A DNA stretch of 32,353 nt from NCBI GenBank assembly GCA_024103515.1, contig JAGGIK010000020.1:1-32353 (forward strand). Direction: 5' to 3'. Positions 16,916-26,485 of this stretch are shown here, one piece after another. Both the position numbers and the translations under genes were made by a program. Every line of letters begins with the position of its first letter. The first letter of the stretch is position 1. This stretch comes from Snodgrassella sp. GTDB taxonomy: Bacteria > Pseudomonadota > Gammaproteobacteria > Burkholderiales > Neisseriaceae. The notes below the pieces were generated by a model. It worked only from the letters and a program-made list of their open reading frames with translations. It had not been told where the DNA came from and did not search any database.

Positions 16916-18325
16916 TTAAACTTCCAGATAATCCATGATACTTTGGGCTGCTTCTTGACCTTCTGCTATTGCAGTTACCACTAGGTCAGATCCACGGGTA
17001 ATATCTCCGCCAGCAAAGATTTTAGAATTGGCTGTCTGTTGCTTATACTTGCCAGAAGTTTGAATTCTGCCTCGCCCATCTACCGTCACGCCAACTTTGC
17101 TTAACCACGGCATGGCATGCGGGGCAAACCCAAAAGCAACTATCACAGCATCGCAACTGATTATTTCTTCAGTGCCGGCAATAATTTCTGCTTGCCGTCT
17201 TCCGCGTTCATCTGCTTGACCCAGTGTGGTTTTCACCACAGTTAAACCGGTCACCTGATTGCGATCATTTGTGACCACCGCCAAGGGTTGAACATTGAAT
17301 TTAAATTTTGCCCCTTCTTCCTTGGCATTATTAAATTCTTTTTTCGAACCAGGCATATTGGCCTCATCACGGCGATAGGCACAGATAACTTCGCTTGCCT
17401 GCTGCCGCACAGCAGTGCGTATACAATCCATGGCAGTATCGCCACCACCAAGTACTACCACCCGTTTACCCGCCAGCGATACATATTGAGTGCTGGGCAA
17501 ATTCAGTAAGTGTTCGGTATTGCCGATCAGATAAGGTAAGGCAGAATATACGCCTTCAGCCTCTTCATTCTCTATTCCGGCACTCAGACCTTGATAGGTC
17601 CCGACACCTAAAAATACTGCATCATATTCTGTAACTAACTCATCCAGTGAAATATCTTTACCGACATTCACCCCAAGCTTAAATTCGATTCCCATATCAC
17701 TCAGTACATGACGGCGACGTTTCATCACTTCTTTGTCCAATTTGAAAGATGGAATTCCGAAAGTTAGTAATCCGCCAATTTCCGCTGCCCGCTCAAATAC
17801 AGTGACGGCAACACCACTACGGATCAGCCGGTCAGCACAACTCAGACCGGCCGGACCAGCCCCGACCACGGCCACTTTCTTGCCGGTTTTTTCCACACAA
17901 CTGATATCTGGTCGCCATCCCTGAGCAAAGGCTTGTTCGGTAATGTACTTTTCAATCGCACCAATGGTGACGGCACCAAATTCTGCATTTAATGTGCAAT
18001 CACCTTCGCATAACCGGTCCTGTGGACAGACACGTCCGCACACTTCTGGCAGGCTATTGGTATTGTGCGCCAGTTCCACCGCTTCAATAATACGACCTTC
18101 ATTGGCCAGACGCAGCCAATTAGGAATATTATTGTGTAACGGACATTTACTTTGACAATATGGGTTACCACATGCCAGACAGCGGTCGGCCTGCGCCACA
18201 GCCTGTGCCTTGGTGAATGGTTGATAAACTTCCACAAACTGATGCCGGCGTATGGTCATTGGTTCTTTAGGCGGACTAACACGCGGCACATCGACAAACT
18301 GATAAATATTTTCGCGTTGACTCAT
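16916..18325 (-). CDS. gltD: Glutamate synthase (NADPH) small subunit
   Basis: Supplies electrons from NADPH to the large subunit for glutamate formation from glutamine and 2-oxoglutarate. The 469-residue product has N-terminal cysteine clusters for two 4Fe-4S centres (CLACGNPYCQSKCP, then CGRVCPQDRLCEGDC), an FAD-binding GAGPAGLSCADRL near residue 154 and an NADPH-binding VVLGGGDTAMDC near residue 292. The length is normal for the family. The start has AAGGAAT upstream at good spacing. It follows gltB after 49 bases in the same operon and ends at a strong terminator. Confidence 0.97.
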   Translation of the reverse strand: MSQRENIYQFVDVPRVSPPKEPMTIRRHQFVEVYQPFTKAQAVAQADRCLACGNPYCQSKCPLHNNIPNWLRLANEGRIIEAVELAHNTNSLPEVCGRVCPQDRLCEGDCTLNAEFGAVTIGAIEKYITEQAFAQGWRPDISCVEKTGKKVAVVGAGPAGLSCADRLIRSGVAVTVFERAAEIGGLLTFGIPSFKLDKEVMKRRRHVLSDMGIEFKLGVNVGKDISLDELVTEYDAVFLGVGTYQGLSAGIENEEAEGVYSALPYLIGNTEHLLNLPSTQYVSLAGKRVVVLGGGDTAMDCIRTAVRQQASEVICAYRRDEANMPGSKKEFNNAKEEGAKFKFNVQPLAVVTNDRNQVTGLTVVKTTLGQADERGRRQAEIIAGTEEIISCDAVIVAFGFAPHAMPWLSKVGVTVDGRGRIQTSGKYKQQTANSKIFAGGDITRGSDLVVTAIAEGQEAAQSIMDYLEV

Positions 18326-18374
18326 GGTGCATTCCTTACATTATTTCTTGATCATTCAGGCTTCATTGGCCTAT

Positions 18375-21300
18375 TTATTGGGTAACTGCACGTAATTCGG
18401 TAACAGTACGTGGCTTGTGTCCCAACAATGCATTGACGTCATTGGCTTTGGGTTTAACCAGTACAAAACGATTAACATAGCTGTCCCATTCAGCCAGAAT
18501 GCGTTCGCCCAATGGGCTGAATGTGTTTTCCACATGTTCAGCAATCAAACCACGCAGGTTTTCCTGATGCATACTTAATGAAGTCAGTTCCAATCCCTCA
18601 ACCAACTCTGCATTGATGCGCTGCTTGAATCTACCGTCCACATCCAACACATAGGCAAAACCACCAGTCATACCGGCTCCAAAATTGATTCCGGTCTGAC
18701 CTAGAACACACACCACACCTCCGGTCATGTACTCACAACCATTATCACCGATCCCCTCAATGACCACAGTTGCTCCAGAATTGCGCACCGCGAATCGTTC
18801 ACCCGCCTTACCAGAAGCAAATAATTTACCACCGGTAGCACCATATAAACAGGTATTGCCAATAATCGTGGTTTCTTCCGGCCGGAAAGCTACCCCGCCA
18901 TGCGGCCGAATCACAATTTTGCCTCCTGCCATACCCTTACCGACATAGTCATTGGCATCGCCAGTTAGATACAGATTAACTGAACCGGCCAGCCACACAC
19001 CAAAACTCTGTCCGGCAGTTCCAGTCAGATGCAGATCAAATTTCTGAGTCGCCAGACCACGATTACCATAAGTTGCCGCAATCTGACCAGATAAAGAAGC
19101 GCCAACAGAACGATCTGTATTGTTGATGTCATAACTTAGTTCAACATCAGTACCATTAGTCACCGCATCTTTAACATCTTCCATAATGGTACGGTTAAGC
19201 TGTCCTTTATCGAAAGGTGGATTAGTCTGCGTACAGTAACTGGTGCTGCCCGCAGGCACTTTGGGCTGATAGAGAAGTTTGCTTAAATCCAATGTTGCCT
19301 GCTTAGGAGTGATACCGGTAACAACTTCCAGCAAATCAGTACGCCCGATCAAATCGTTCAGCTGAGTGACACCCAGTTGGGCCATGATTTCCCGCACATC
19401 CTGTGCAATAAATCTAAAATAATTCATCGCTTTTTCCGGTAAACCATGGAAATGTTCCTGCCGCAGAGTTTCGTCTTGCGTTGCCACACCTGTGGCACAG
19501 TTATTCAGGTGACAGATACGCAAATAGCGACAACCAAGCGCGATCATCGGCCCAGTACCAAAGCCAAAACTTTCCGCACCCAAAATGGCTGCCTTAACGA
19601 TATCCAAACCGGTTTTCAGGCCACCATCAACTTGCAGGCGTACCTTGTGACGCAGATTATTTTCAACCAGCGCCTGCTGAGCTTCTGCCAAACCAAGTTC
19701 CCAAGGGCTACCAGCATATTTAACACTGGTAATCGGGCTGGCACCAGTCCCACCATCATAACCAGAAATGGTAATCAAATCAGCATAGGCTTTTGTGACG
19801 CCCGTAGCAATGGTACCGATACCGGGCAACGACACCAGTTTTACTGAAATCAAAGCACGGGGATTAATCTGCTTCAAATCAAATATCAGCTGCGCCAAGT
19901 CTTCAATCGAATAAATATCATGATGTGGCGGTGGTGAAATCAGCGTTGAACCAGGTACAGCAAACCGCAGCTGGGCGATATAGGGCGTTACTTTATCACC
20001 GGGTAACTGTCCGCCCTCTCCCGGTTTAGCCCCCTGAGCGACCTTGATCTGAATAACATCGGCACTCATCAGATAAGCTGGCGTTACCCCAAAACGCCCT
20101 GAAGCTACCTGCTTGATACGTGAAACACGTTCCGTACCATAACGGCGAGGATCTTCACCACCTTCTCCTGAATTAGAAAAACCTCCTAGACGGTTCATGG
20201 CTGTTGCCAGCGCCTCATGTGCTTCTGGACTGAGCGCACCAATGGACATTGCAGCTGTATCAAAGCGCTGATACAGATTTTCTGCCGCTTCAACCTTTTC
20301 TACCGCAATTGGCGTAACCATTTCAGTTTTCAGACGCAGTAAATCTCGCAGCATGGTTGGCGGACGATTATTCACTACATCGGCATAACGGCGATATTTG
20401 GCATAATCACCACTGTTAATAGCAGCCTGTAACGTATTGACTACATCTGGGTTATAGGCGTGATATTCACCTTGTGGTTTGAATTTGAGATAACCACCGA
20501 TCTCCAAACCACGGCTTTTCTGCCAGGCAATTTTATGCATGGATTGCAGATCGGCATCCAGCTGAGCAAAAGTTGCCCCTTCAATGCGGTTAACCATGTT
20601 TTTAAAACACAGTTCCATTACTTCACGATGAAAACCGATTGCTTCAAACAGACAAGCACAGCGATAGGAAGAGATCGTCGAAATCCCCATTTTGGAGATG
20701 ATTTTATACAACCCTTTATTAATACCATCACGGAAGTTCATCATTACCACCCGCAAAGGCTTGGTGATTGCACCAATACTTACCATCCGCGCCAGACTTT
20801 CATAGGCCAGATATGGATAAATGGCCGTAGCGCCCAAACCAATCAGCACCGCAAAATGATGCGGATTTCGCGCTGATGCAGTTTCTACAATAATATTGGC
20901 ATCACAACGCAGATTCATTTCCACCAGCCGCTGCTGAATCGCACCAACACTGAGCACTGATGGAATCGGAATGTTATCTCGACTGATGTTACGGTCGGAA
21001 ATCACCAACAAAACAGCTCCATCACGAACAGCCTGCACTGCTTCATCGGCCAAACGGATCAGTGCATCTTTTAGACTGGTTTGCTTGGGATTATAGACAG
21101 CCTGTAGCAGATGTTGTTGATAATATTCTGGAGATAATTTCAATAACTGCATCATGTCAGAGTACAACAACACCGGTGATTTGAAGCTGACCCGATGTGA
21201 CATTCCCTCCGCTTCAAAAAACACACTCATTTCGCGCCCGATACAAGTGTTCAGACTCATCACATGTTTTTCACGTAAGGGATCTATCGGCGGATTGGTT

Positions 21301-22841
21301 ACCTGAGCAAAGTACTGACGGAAATAGTCATACAGTATCCGAGGTCGCTGTGACAATACCGCAAATGGCGTATCGTCACCCATCGATCCAACAGGTTCCT
21401 GCCCATTTTCGCCCAGCACACGTACCACATTTTCTAGTTCTTCCAGATTATAGCCAAACTGCTTCTGATAAATCAGCAATTTTTCTGGCGTCAAGCTGCT
21501 TTCTCCCACCTGATCATCCGGCAATTTCTCAAATGGAATCAAAGACAAAACATTTTTATCTAGCCATTGCTTATAAGGATGACGTGCTTTCAATTCGGCA
21601 TTGATTTCAGAAGATTGCAACAGCTTACCTTCACGCGTATCAATCACCAGTAATTCTCCAGGTCCAACTCGTCCTTTCTGAACCACCTCGTCCGGTGCGT
21701 AATCCCAAATACCTACTTCAGAAGCAATTGTAATCAGCCGGTCTTGCGTGATCACATAGCGTGCTGGACGCAAACCGTTGCGATCCAGTGTACATGCCGC
21801 GTAACGACCGTCACTAAGTACAATACCGGCCGGACCATCCCATGGCTCCATATGCATGGAATTAAAATCGTAAAAAGCGCGCAGATCATCATCCATATCT
21901 GGATTATGCTGCCAAGCCGGCGGTACCAGTAGACGCATAGCTCGGAACAGGTCCATACCACCGTTGACAAATAATTCCAGCATATTATCCATTGAGCTGG
22001 AGTCTGAGCCAGTTTCATTGACAAAAGGAGCCGCAGTCTGCAGATCTGGGATCAGTGGCGTGTGATATTTATAGGAACGGGCACGAGCCCAGGCACGGTT
22101 TCCAGAAATCGTATTAATTTCACCATTATGGGCCAAATAACGAAATGGTTGCGCCAGCTGCCAGCGAGGTAAAGTATTTGTAGAAAAACGCTGATGAAAC
22201 AAACAAATAGCACTCTGCATACGTAGATCAGCCAAATCAGGATAAAACTTCGGCAAATCCTTAGGCATGCATAAACCTTTATAGATCATCACCCGATTGG
22301 ACATGCTGCAGATATAAAAATCACGATGATTAATGTGTTTTTCAATCCGTCGGCGCGTCATGAATAGTCTTCGCTCCAGATCACGCATTAACCAGCCCGC
22401 AGGCGCATTGATAAAAACCTGTTCTATATGCGGCATATCGGCTAAAGCGATATCACCCAAAACGTTGGGATTAATTGGCACCGTACGCCACAATGCAATA
22501 TTTAACGTTTCGAAAGTCAGTTCTTCCTCAATGATTGCTTTATATTCCTGAATCAATACATCATCACGTGGAAAAAAAATCATGCCCACAGCAAAATTTT
22601 TCGCCAAAGTGATGCTTTCTTCTTCGGCTACTGCCTGAAAGAATTTTTGTGGCATTTGTAACAACAAACCACAGCCATCGCCAGTTTTACCGTCAGAAAG
22701 AATCGCACCGCGGTGCTGCATGCGGGATAACCCCAGAATGGCCGTGCGCACCACCTTGTGACTTGGCTCACCATCAATATTGGCAATCAAACCAAAGCCA
22801 CAATTTTCTCTAACCAAGGACTGGTCATATAATTTGGACAT
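18375..22841 (-). CDS. gltB: Glutamate synthase (NADPH) large subunit
   Basis: Catalytic subunit of GOGAT. The 1488-residue product begins with a short propeptide, MSKLYDQSLVREN, before the nucleophile Cys14 of the class-II glutaminase domain (CGFGLIAN). The central domain and the FMN-binding synthase domain follow (GEGGEDPRRYGTERVSRIKQ, SGYDGGTGASPITS). The 3Fe-4S cysteines sit in CRYLRICHLNNCATGVATQ, and the C-terminal GXGXG beta-helix repeats come last (GNTCLYGATGGKLFASGKAG). The start has a strong GAGGGGGG Shine-Dalgarno. A TATACT about 35 bases upstream of the start on the minus strand is a possible -10. All catalytic elements appear intact. Confidence 0.98.
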   Translation of the reverse strand: MSKLYDQSLVRENCGFGLIANIDGEPSHKVVRTAILGLSRMQHRGAILSDGKTGDGCGLLLQMPQKFFQAVAEEESITLAKNFAVGMIFFPRDDVLIQEYKAIIEEELTFETLNIALWRTVPINPNVLGDIALADMPHIEQVFINAPAGWLMRDLERRLFMTRRRIEKHINHRDFYICSMSNRVMIYKGLCMPKDLPKFYPDLADLRMQSAICLFHQRFSTNTLPRWQLAQPFRYLAHNGEINTISGNRAWARARSYKYHTPLIPDLQTAAPFVNETGSDSSSMDNMLELFVNGGMDLFRAMRLLVPPAWQHNPDMDDDLRAFYDFNSMHMEPWDGPAGIVLSDGRYAACTLDRNGLRPARYVITQDRLITIASEVGIWDYAPDEVVQKGRVGPGELLVIDTREGKLLQSSEINAELKARHPYKQWLDKNVLSLIPFEKLPDDQVGESSLTPEKLLIYQKQFGYNLEELENVVRVLGENGQEPVGSMGDDTPFAVLSQRPRILYDYFRQYFAQVTNPPIDPLREKHVMSLNTCIGREMSVFFEAEGMSHRVSFKSPVLLYSDMMQLLKLSPEYYQQHLLQAVYNPKQTSLKDALIRLADEAVQAVRDGAVLLVISDRNISRDNIPIPSVLSVGAIQQRLVEMNLRCDANIIVETASARNPHHFAVLIGLGATAIYPYLAYESLARMVSIGAITKPLRVVMMNFRDGINKGLYKIISKMGISTISSYRCACLFEAIGFHREVMELCFKNMVNRIEGATFAQLDADLQSMHKIAWQKSRGLEIGGYLKFKPQGEYHAYNPDVVNTLQAAINSGDYAKYRRYADVVNNRPPTMLRDLLRLKTEMVTPIAVEKVEAAENLYQRFDTAAMSIGALSPEAHEALATAMNRLGGFSNSGEGGEDPRRYGTERVSRIKQVASGRFGVTPAYLMSADVIQIKVAQGAKPGEGGQLPGDKVTPYIAQLRFAVPGSTLISPPPHHDIYSIEDLAQLIFDLKQINPRALISVKLVSLPGIGTIATGVTKAYADLITISGYDGGTGASPITSVKYAGSPWELGLAEAQQALVENNLRHKVRLQVDGGLKTGLDIVKAAILGAESFGFGTGPMIALGCRYLRICHLNNCATGVATQDETLRQEHFHGLPEKAMNYFRFIAQDVREIMAQLGVTQLNDLIGRTDLLEVVTGITPKQATLDLSKLLYQPKVPAGSTSYCTQTNPPFDKGQLNRTIMEDVKDAVTNGTDVELSYDINNTDRSVGASLSGQIAATYGNRGLATQKFDLHLTGTAGQSFGVWLAGSVNLYLTGDANDYVGKGMAGGKIVIRPHGGVAFRPEETTIIGNTCLYGATGGKLFASGKAGERFAVRNSGATVVIEGIGDNGCEYMTGGVVCVLGQTGINFGAGMTGGFAYVLDVDGRFKQRINAELVEGLELTSLSMHQENLRGLIAEHVENTFSPLGERILAEWDSYVNRFVLVKPKANDVNALLGHKPRTVTELRAVTQ

Positions 22842-23244
22842 ATCTACCCCCCTCTCGCTGCATTGATTGCAAAGTATAAATTAATTTAACAGAATGACTA
22901 ACATACAAAAATTTAATGAGTTAAGTCAAAATTTTCTTTCACTAAGTTACAAAGAAAAACACCAAAAAAATCCTAAAATTTAGATTAATTAACTATATAA
23001 AAAAGATATTGAACCTTCAAATTATGCTTTATTAAGAAAAAACAGCCATTTTTCACTAAATTTCATATTTAAAATAAATAGTAAAAATTGGACAAAAAAA
23101 TTTGCCATTGACAAAAAAATACCAATGACAAATTATTACAAATGAGAATAATTCCTATTTAAACAGTAGTATCAATCATTTACTCAATATATATAATTAA
23201 TCACACATTTATATTTCATAAACTCTGAAATAATATTAATTAAA
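22842..23244. other. Very AT-rich spacer upstream of gltB
   Basis: No gene. It must hold the gltB promoter near its left end; a minus-strand TATACT at about 22872-22877 is the best -10 seen. A sequence ATGAGAATAATTCCTATT at 23142-23159 partly resembles a Fur box but lies about 300 bases from gltB, past the end of ppnP, and has no obvious target gene. Confidence 0.45.
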
Positions 23245-23529
23245 TTATTTCTGTCCATAAGTACAAAAATATGCCGTATCCTGTAAAACTTTTACCGCAA
23301 ATTTCTCACCGGCAGCCACCTCAAACTCCTCATTCTCATGATAAATGCGCCAGTCATTACTCCCCGGTAACAACACAGATAAGGCACCGGAAATCACTTT
23401 CATCGTTTCTAGCCGTTCTGTTGAAAATGTATAGTCACCCGGCTGCATCACGCCGACAGTAGCGGGCAAGGTAGCGGTTTTCATCGAAATTGAAATAACT
23501 TTGCCATCAAAATATTCATTAATGCGCAT
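23245..23529 (-). CDS. ppnP: Pyrimidine/purine nucleoside phosphorylase PpnP
   Basis: Small cupin-fold enzyme (formerly DUF1255/YaiE) that phosphorolyses several nucleosides to base and ribose 1-phosphate. The 94-residue product matches the usual length, with MRINEYFDGKV at the start, VGVMQPGDYTFST and SGALSVLLPGS in the middle and FEVAAGEKFAVKV near the end. I chose the ATG at 23529 because GAGGAG lies seven bases before it and the family N-terminus starts there; an upstream in-frame ATG would add five residues. It stands alone downstream of the lipA terminator, on the same strand. Confidence 0.94.
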   Translation of the reverse strand: MRINEYFDGKVISISMKTATLPATVGVMQPGDYTFSTERLETMKVISGALSVLLPGSNDWRIYHENEEFEVAAGEKFAVKVLQDTAYFCTYGQK

Positions 23530-23565
23530 ATTTAATCTCCTCAATTACACCAATTAGATCCTGCC

Positions 23566-23603
23566 TGAAAAAGACAGGAAGATAAATCCTATCTTCCTGT
23601 CTT
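23566..23603 (-). terminator. Terminator after lipBA
   Basis: A 14-bp perfect stem (AAGACAGGAAGATA / TATCTTCCTGTCTT) with a 5-base loop; on the minus strand TTTTTCAGG follows. It lies directly after the lipA stop and ahead of the ppnP Shine-Dalgarno. Confidence 0.93.
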
Positions 23604-23606
23604 AGC

Positions 23607-24563
23607 TTATTCTCCGACCACACCAGCCAATTCTGCCTGTGCATCAGCATGATAGCTAGAGCGAACCATTGCCCCAATAGCACCATGTTTAAAGCCCATT
23701 TCGTAGGCATGCTTTTCAAACGTTTTGAACTGCTCAGGCGTCACATAACGTAGCACCGGCAGATGACTATTACTCGGCTGCAAATATTGGCCAATGGTGA
23801 TCATCTCTACATCATGTGCACGCAAGTCCTGCATCACTTGCAGAATTTCTTCATCAGTTTCACCCAGCCCCACCATTAAACCTGATTTCGTTGCCACTTC
23901 CGGCCGCAACGCCTTATATTCCTTCAGTAACTTTAATGAATGCAGATAATCAGCTCCCGGCCGTGCCTGCTTATACAACCGTGGCGCTGTTTCCAAATTG
24001 TGATTTAGCACATCAGGCGGCGTTTCGGCTAGAATCTGCAAAGCGGTTTCCAGTCGACCGCGAAAATCGGGTACCAGTACCTCAACTTGAGTGCGCGGAC
24101 TGACTTCACGAATAGCCGTAATACAATTAGCAAAGTGCTGTGCACCACCATCACGCAGATCATCGCGGTCAACTGAAGTGATCACCACATAGCGCAGATT
24201 CATTGCCCTAACCGATTCAGCCAAATGCATCGGTTCAGCTGGATCAAGCGGATTAGGACGACCATGCCCCACATCACAGAACGGACAGCGACGGGTACAA
24301 ATATCGCCCATAATCATAAAAGTCGCAGTCCCTTTGCTGAAACATTCACCAATATTGGGACAGCTTGCTTCTTCACATACCGTGTGCAGCTTCTGCTTGC
24401 GCACAATACTTTTAATTTCAAAAAATTTCTTATTACTGGGGAGTCTGGCACGAATCCAGTCCGGTTTTTTCAATTTTTCTTCCAGCGGTATAACCTTAAT
24501 TGGAATACGCGCCATTTTTTCCGCACCCTTATGCTTAACCCCTTGGCTATTATCTTGACTCAT
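23607..24563 (-). CDS. lipA: Lipoyl synthase
   Basis: Radical SAM enzyme that inserts two sulfurs into octanoyl chains on E2/H proteins. The 318-residue product has the auxiliary cluster cysteines [12 protein letters not shown], the radical SAM motif CTRRCPFC (CxxxCxxC), and the C-terminal RSSYHA that provides the serine ligand of the auxiliary cluster. The start ATG overlaps the lipB stop in an ATGA, so translation is coupled to lipB. A strong terminator follows. The downstream ppnP gene is separate. Confidence 0.97.
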   Translation of the reverse strand: MSQDNSQGVKHKGAEKMARIPIKVIPLEEKLKKPDWIRARLPSNKKFFEIKSIVRKQKLHTVCEEASCPNIGECFSKGTATFMIMGDICTRRCPFCDVGHGRPNPLDPAEPMHLAESVRAMNLRYVVITSVDRDDLRDGGAQHFANCITAIREVSPRTQVEVLVPDFRGRLETALQILAETPPDVLNHNLETAPRLYKQARPGADYLHSLKLLKEYKALRPEVATKSGLMVGLGETDEEILQVMQDLRAHDVEMITIGQYLQPSNSHLPVLRYVTPEQFKTFEKHAYEMGFKHGAIGAMVRSSYHADAQAELAGVVGE

Positions 24564-25204
24564 AATACGACTTTCTGTGTAGATGGCCGCTCACAAAGCG
24601 GTGCATTCAATTGCAATATCAAATAATCGGTTAAACGATCTGCTACTTCTGCCAAAGATGGGCAAGGTTGGACCAGTGCAGCAAGCTGTGTCATCTCCAA
24701 ACCAGCATATCCACATGGATTAATATGCTTAAATGGCGCCAAATCCATATTCACATTCAGCGCCAGCCCGTGATAAACCGCGCCTTGCTTAATACGTAAG
24801 CCAAGTGAGGCAATTTTTTGACCGTTTACATATACACCCGGGCGTTGAGGATCATTGACCCCTAAGACTCCATAATCAGCTAATGTAGCAATAATACTGT
24901 TTTCCAGCCTGCTGACCAATTCCCGTACAGTAATGTGCCGGCGCTTAAAATCAATCAACGTATACACCACCAACTGGCCGGGACCGTGGTAGGTGACCTG
25001 CCCACCTCGATCAATCTGCACCACGGGAATATCATCATGTACTAGAATATGTTCAGGTTTACCGGCCATACCCTGAGTAAAAACCGCCGGATGTTCCACC
25101 ACCCAGAGCTCGTCTTCCGTGTGCTCAGAACGTGCAGCGGTAAATGCCTGCATCGATGCAAATACCGGCTCATAATCACGCAAACCCAGCTGTACCACTT
25201 TCAT
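24560..25204 (-). CDS. lipB: Lipoyl(octanoyl) transferase
   Basis: Transfers octanoate from acyl-carrier protein to lipoyl domains, the step before LipA. The 214-residue product has [19 protein letters not shown] near residue 66, the catalytic Lys in [11 protein letters not shown] near residue 130 and the catalytic Cys in [12 protein letters not shown] near residue 163. The start overlaps the ybeD stop as ATGA, and its own stop overlaps lipA in the same way. Both overlaps sit in almost identical 16-base sequences, and both upstream proteins end KVVL. Confidence 0.96.
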   Translation of the reverse strand: MKVVQLGLRDYEPVFASMQAFTAARSEHTEDELWVVEHPAVFTQGMAGKPEHILVHDDIPVVQIDRGGQVTYHGPGQLVVYTLIDFKRRHITVRELVSRLENSIIATLADYGVLGVNDPQRPGVYVNGQKIASLGLRIKQGAVYHGLALNVNMDLAPFKHINPCGYAGLEMTQLAALVQPCPSLAEVADRLTDYLILQLNAPLCERPSTQKVVL

Positions 25205-25473
25205 AATACAACTTTCACCATCGGATGCCCGCTCAATGCACGGTAAATATTATCCAGTTGTTGCTGACTTTCAGCGCGAATTACTACTGTTGCACTAATA
25301 TAATTACCCTTGCTGCTTGGTCTGCTGCTGATATTAGTCTCAGCTGTTTCTGGTGCGTGCTGCTGCACCACCTTTAAAACCATCGCTGTAAATTCAGGAT
25401 GCTGCTCACCCATTACCTTAATGGGAAAATCCTGAGGAAATTCCATAACACTGGTTTTCAGATTATCATTCAT
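25201..25473 (-). CDS. ybeD: DUF493/YbeD family protein
   Basis: Small ACT-like ferredoxin-fold protein of unknown biochemical role, often encoded beside lipB. The 90-residue product starts [20 protein letters not shown] and contains [16 protein letters not shown] and the regulatory-fold end [19 protein letters not shown] chose the ATG at 25473, preceded by AAGGT, over an upstream in-frame start that would add 17 unlikely residues. First gene of ybeD-lipB-lipA. The 109-base gap to the queC stop holds no clear terminator, so some read-through from queC is possible. Confidence 0.92.
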   Translation of the reverse strand: MNDNLKTSVMEFPQDFPIKVMGEQHPEFTAMVLKVVQQHAPETAETNISSRPSSKGNYISATVVIRAESQQQLDNIYRALSGHPMVKVVL

Positions 25474-25582
25474 ATCTGTACCTTTTCTGTTAGCCACCTT
25501 TTGTAACACGATAATGAACAGCAATACAGGCTAAAAAAGTAAAAAATTATAATGCAAAGCAAATAATGCTGCCATGTAGCAC

Positions 25583-26293
25583 TCAGAAACGTCCGAGCAA
25601 TGCATTCACTTCACCCTGTACAGCTTCCTCAACCATCATCGCTTTATGTGCCAAATAAGTGGACAGACCGCGTTCACGCAGTACACAACTTGGGCACACA
25701 CCGCAACCACCAACAACACCATCGTAACAGGTGTGCGTATGTTCACGCACATAATCAAGATAACCCAGCTCATCTGCCAAAGCCCATGTCTGTGCCTTAT
25801 CCAGATACATTAACGGCGTTAGCAAACGAAAATTATAGTCCATTGCCAGATTCAGCGTCACATTCATCGATTGCACAAAAACCTGCCGGCAATCAGGATA
25901 GCCAGAAAAATCAGTTTCACAAACACCAGCAATAATGTCATGGATACCCAGACCTTTTGCATAAATGGCGGCATACAGCAAAAACAAAGCATTACGTCCA
26001 TCAACAAAAGTATTAGGCAAACTATCCGCCGGCGCCTCAATAGATTTTGTGGCATCCATTAACGCATTATGAGTAATGCCCTGCAATAATGATAAATCCA
26101 TTACCATCTGCACAACACCCAGATCCTGAGCTATCCAGCGTGCCTTTTCCAGCTCAACTGCATGTCGTTGTCCATAAAGAAAAGTAATTGTCTGTACATT
26201 TTCACGACCATACTGATCAATCGCTTGTAGCAGACAGGTAGTTGAATCCTGACCGCCGGAAAAAATTACCAGCGCTTTGGCAAAACGTTTCAT
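25583..26293 (-). CDS. queC: 7-cyano-7-deazaguanine synthase QueC
   Basis: ATP-dependent enzyme that converts 7-carboxy-7-deazaguanine to preQ0 in queuosine synthesis. The 236-residue product has the PP-loop motif [12 protein letters not shown] near residue 11 and the zinc-binding cysteines [10 protein letters not shown] near residue 200. [13 protein letters not shown] lies in the centre. The start ATG at 26293 has GGA about nine bases upstream. The leader contains a predicted preQ1-I-like aptamer just behind a perfect -10, which would fit feedback control by the pathway product. Confidence 0.96.
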   Translation of the reverse strand: MKRFAKALVIFSGGQDSTTCLLQAIDQYGRENVQTITFLYGQRHAVELEKARWIAQDLGVVQMVMDLSLLQGITHNALMDATKSIEAPADSLPNTFVDGRNALFLLYAAIYAKGLGIHDIIAGVCETDFSGYPDCRQVFVQSMNVTLNLAMDYNFRLLTPLMYLDKAQTWALADELGYLDYVREHTHTCYDGVVGGCGVCPSCVLRERGLSTYLAHKAMMVEEAVQGEVNALLGRF

Positions 26294-26391
26294 CAATTTT
26301 CCATTTTCTAGTTTTGGTTTCAGACAAGCCAGCTACCTACACTGACCCACCTGTCGTGGGAAGGTTGCGAACCACGGAAAGCACAATTATA
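26294..26391 (-). promoter_or_regulatory. queC promoter and candidate preQ1-I riboswitch leader
   Basis: A minus-strand TATAAT (26391-26386) is followed about ten bases later by CGTGG (26376-26372), a 12-base loop TTCGCAACCTTC and CCACG (26359-26355). Stem length, loop length, the loop's UUC start and its final C match the preQ1-I aptamer core as I remember it. The A-rich tail with ACTAG that should follow directly instead sits at 26320-26308, after about 34 bases that can form a small hairpin (ACAGG/CTTGT). So either the aptamer carries an insertion or it is a look-alike. The gene behind it, queC, is a classic preQ1 target. Confidence 0.5.
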
Positions 26392-26485
26392 AAACATTTG
26401 CGCAAAGAAACGGTTACTTCGCCCCGAACACCTGCAAAACAGGTAAAATACATCTTTTAAGCATTATTCATATAGATAACTAACC

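Noticed and set aside
18727-22551. Several open frames of 60-140 codons on the plus strand inside gltB
   Set aside because: They lie antisense to a fully conserved long gene, lack Shine-Dalgarno sequences and have low-complexity composition typical of shadow frames.
23108-23139. TTGACA as the -35 of a plus-strand promoter
   Set aside because: No -10 at 16-18 bases and no gene downstream on that strand before the convergent ppnP.
23560-23570. CTGCCTGAA resembling the core of a Neisseriaceae DNA uptake sequence
   Set aside because: Only a couple of partial matches in 32 kb by eye (another in gltB near 22630); the density expected of a functional uptake sequence is not met.
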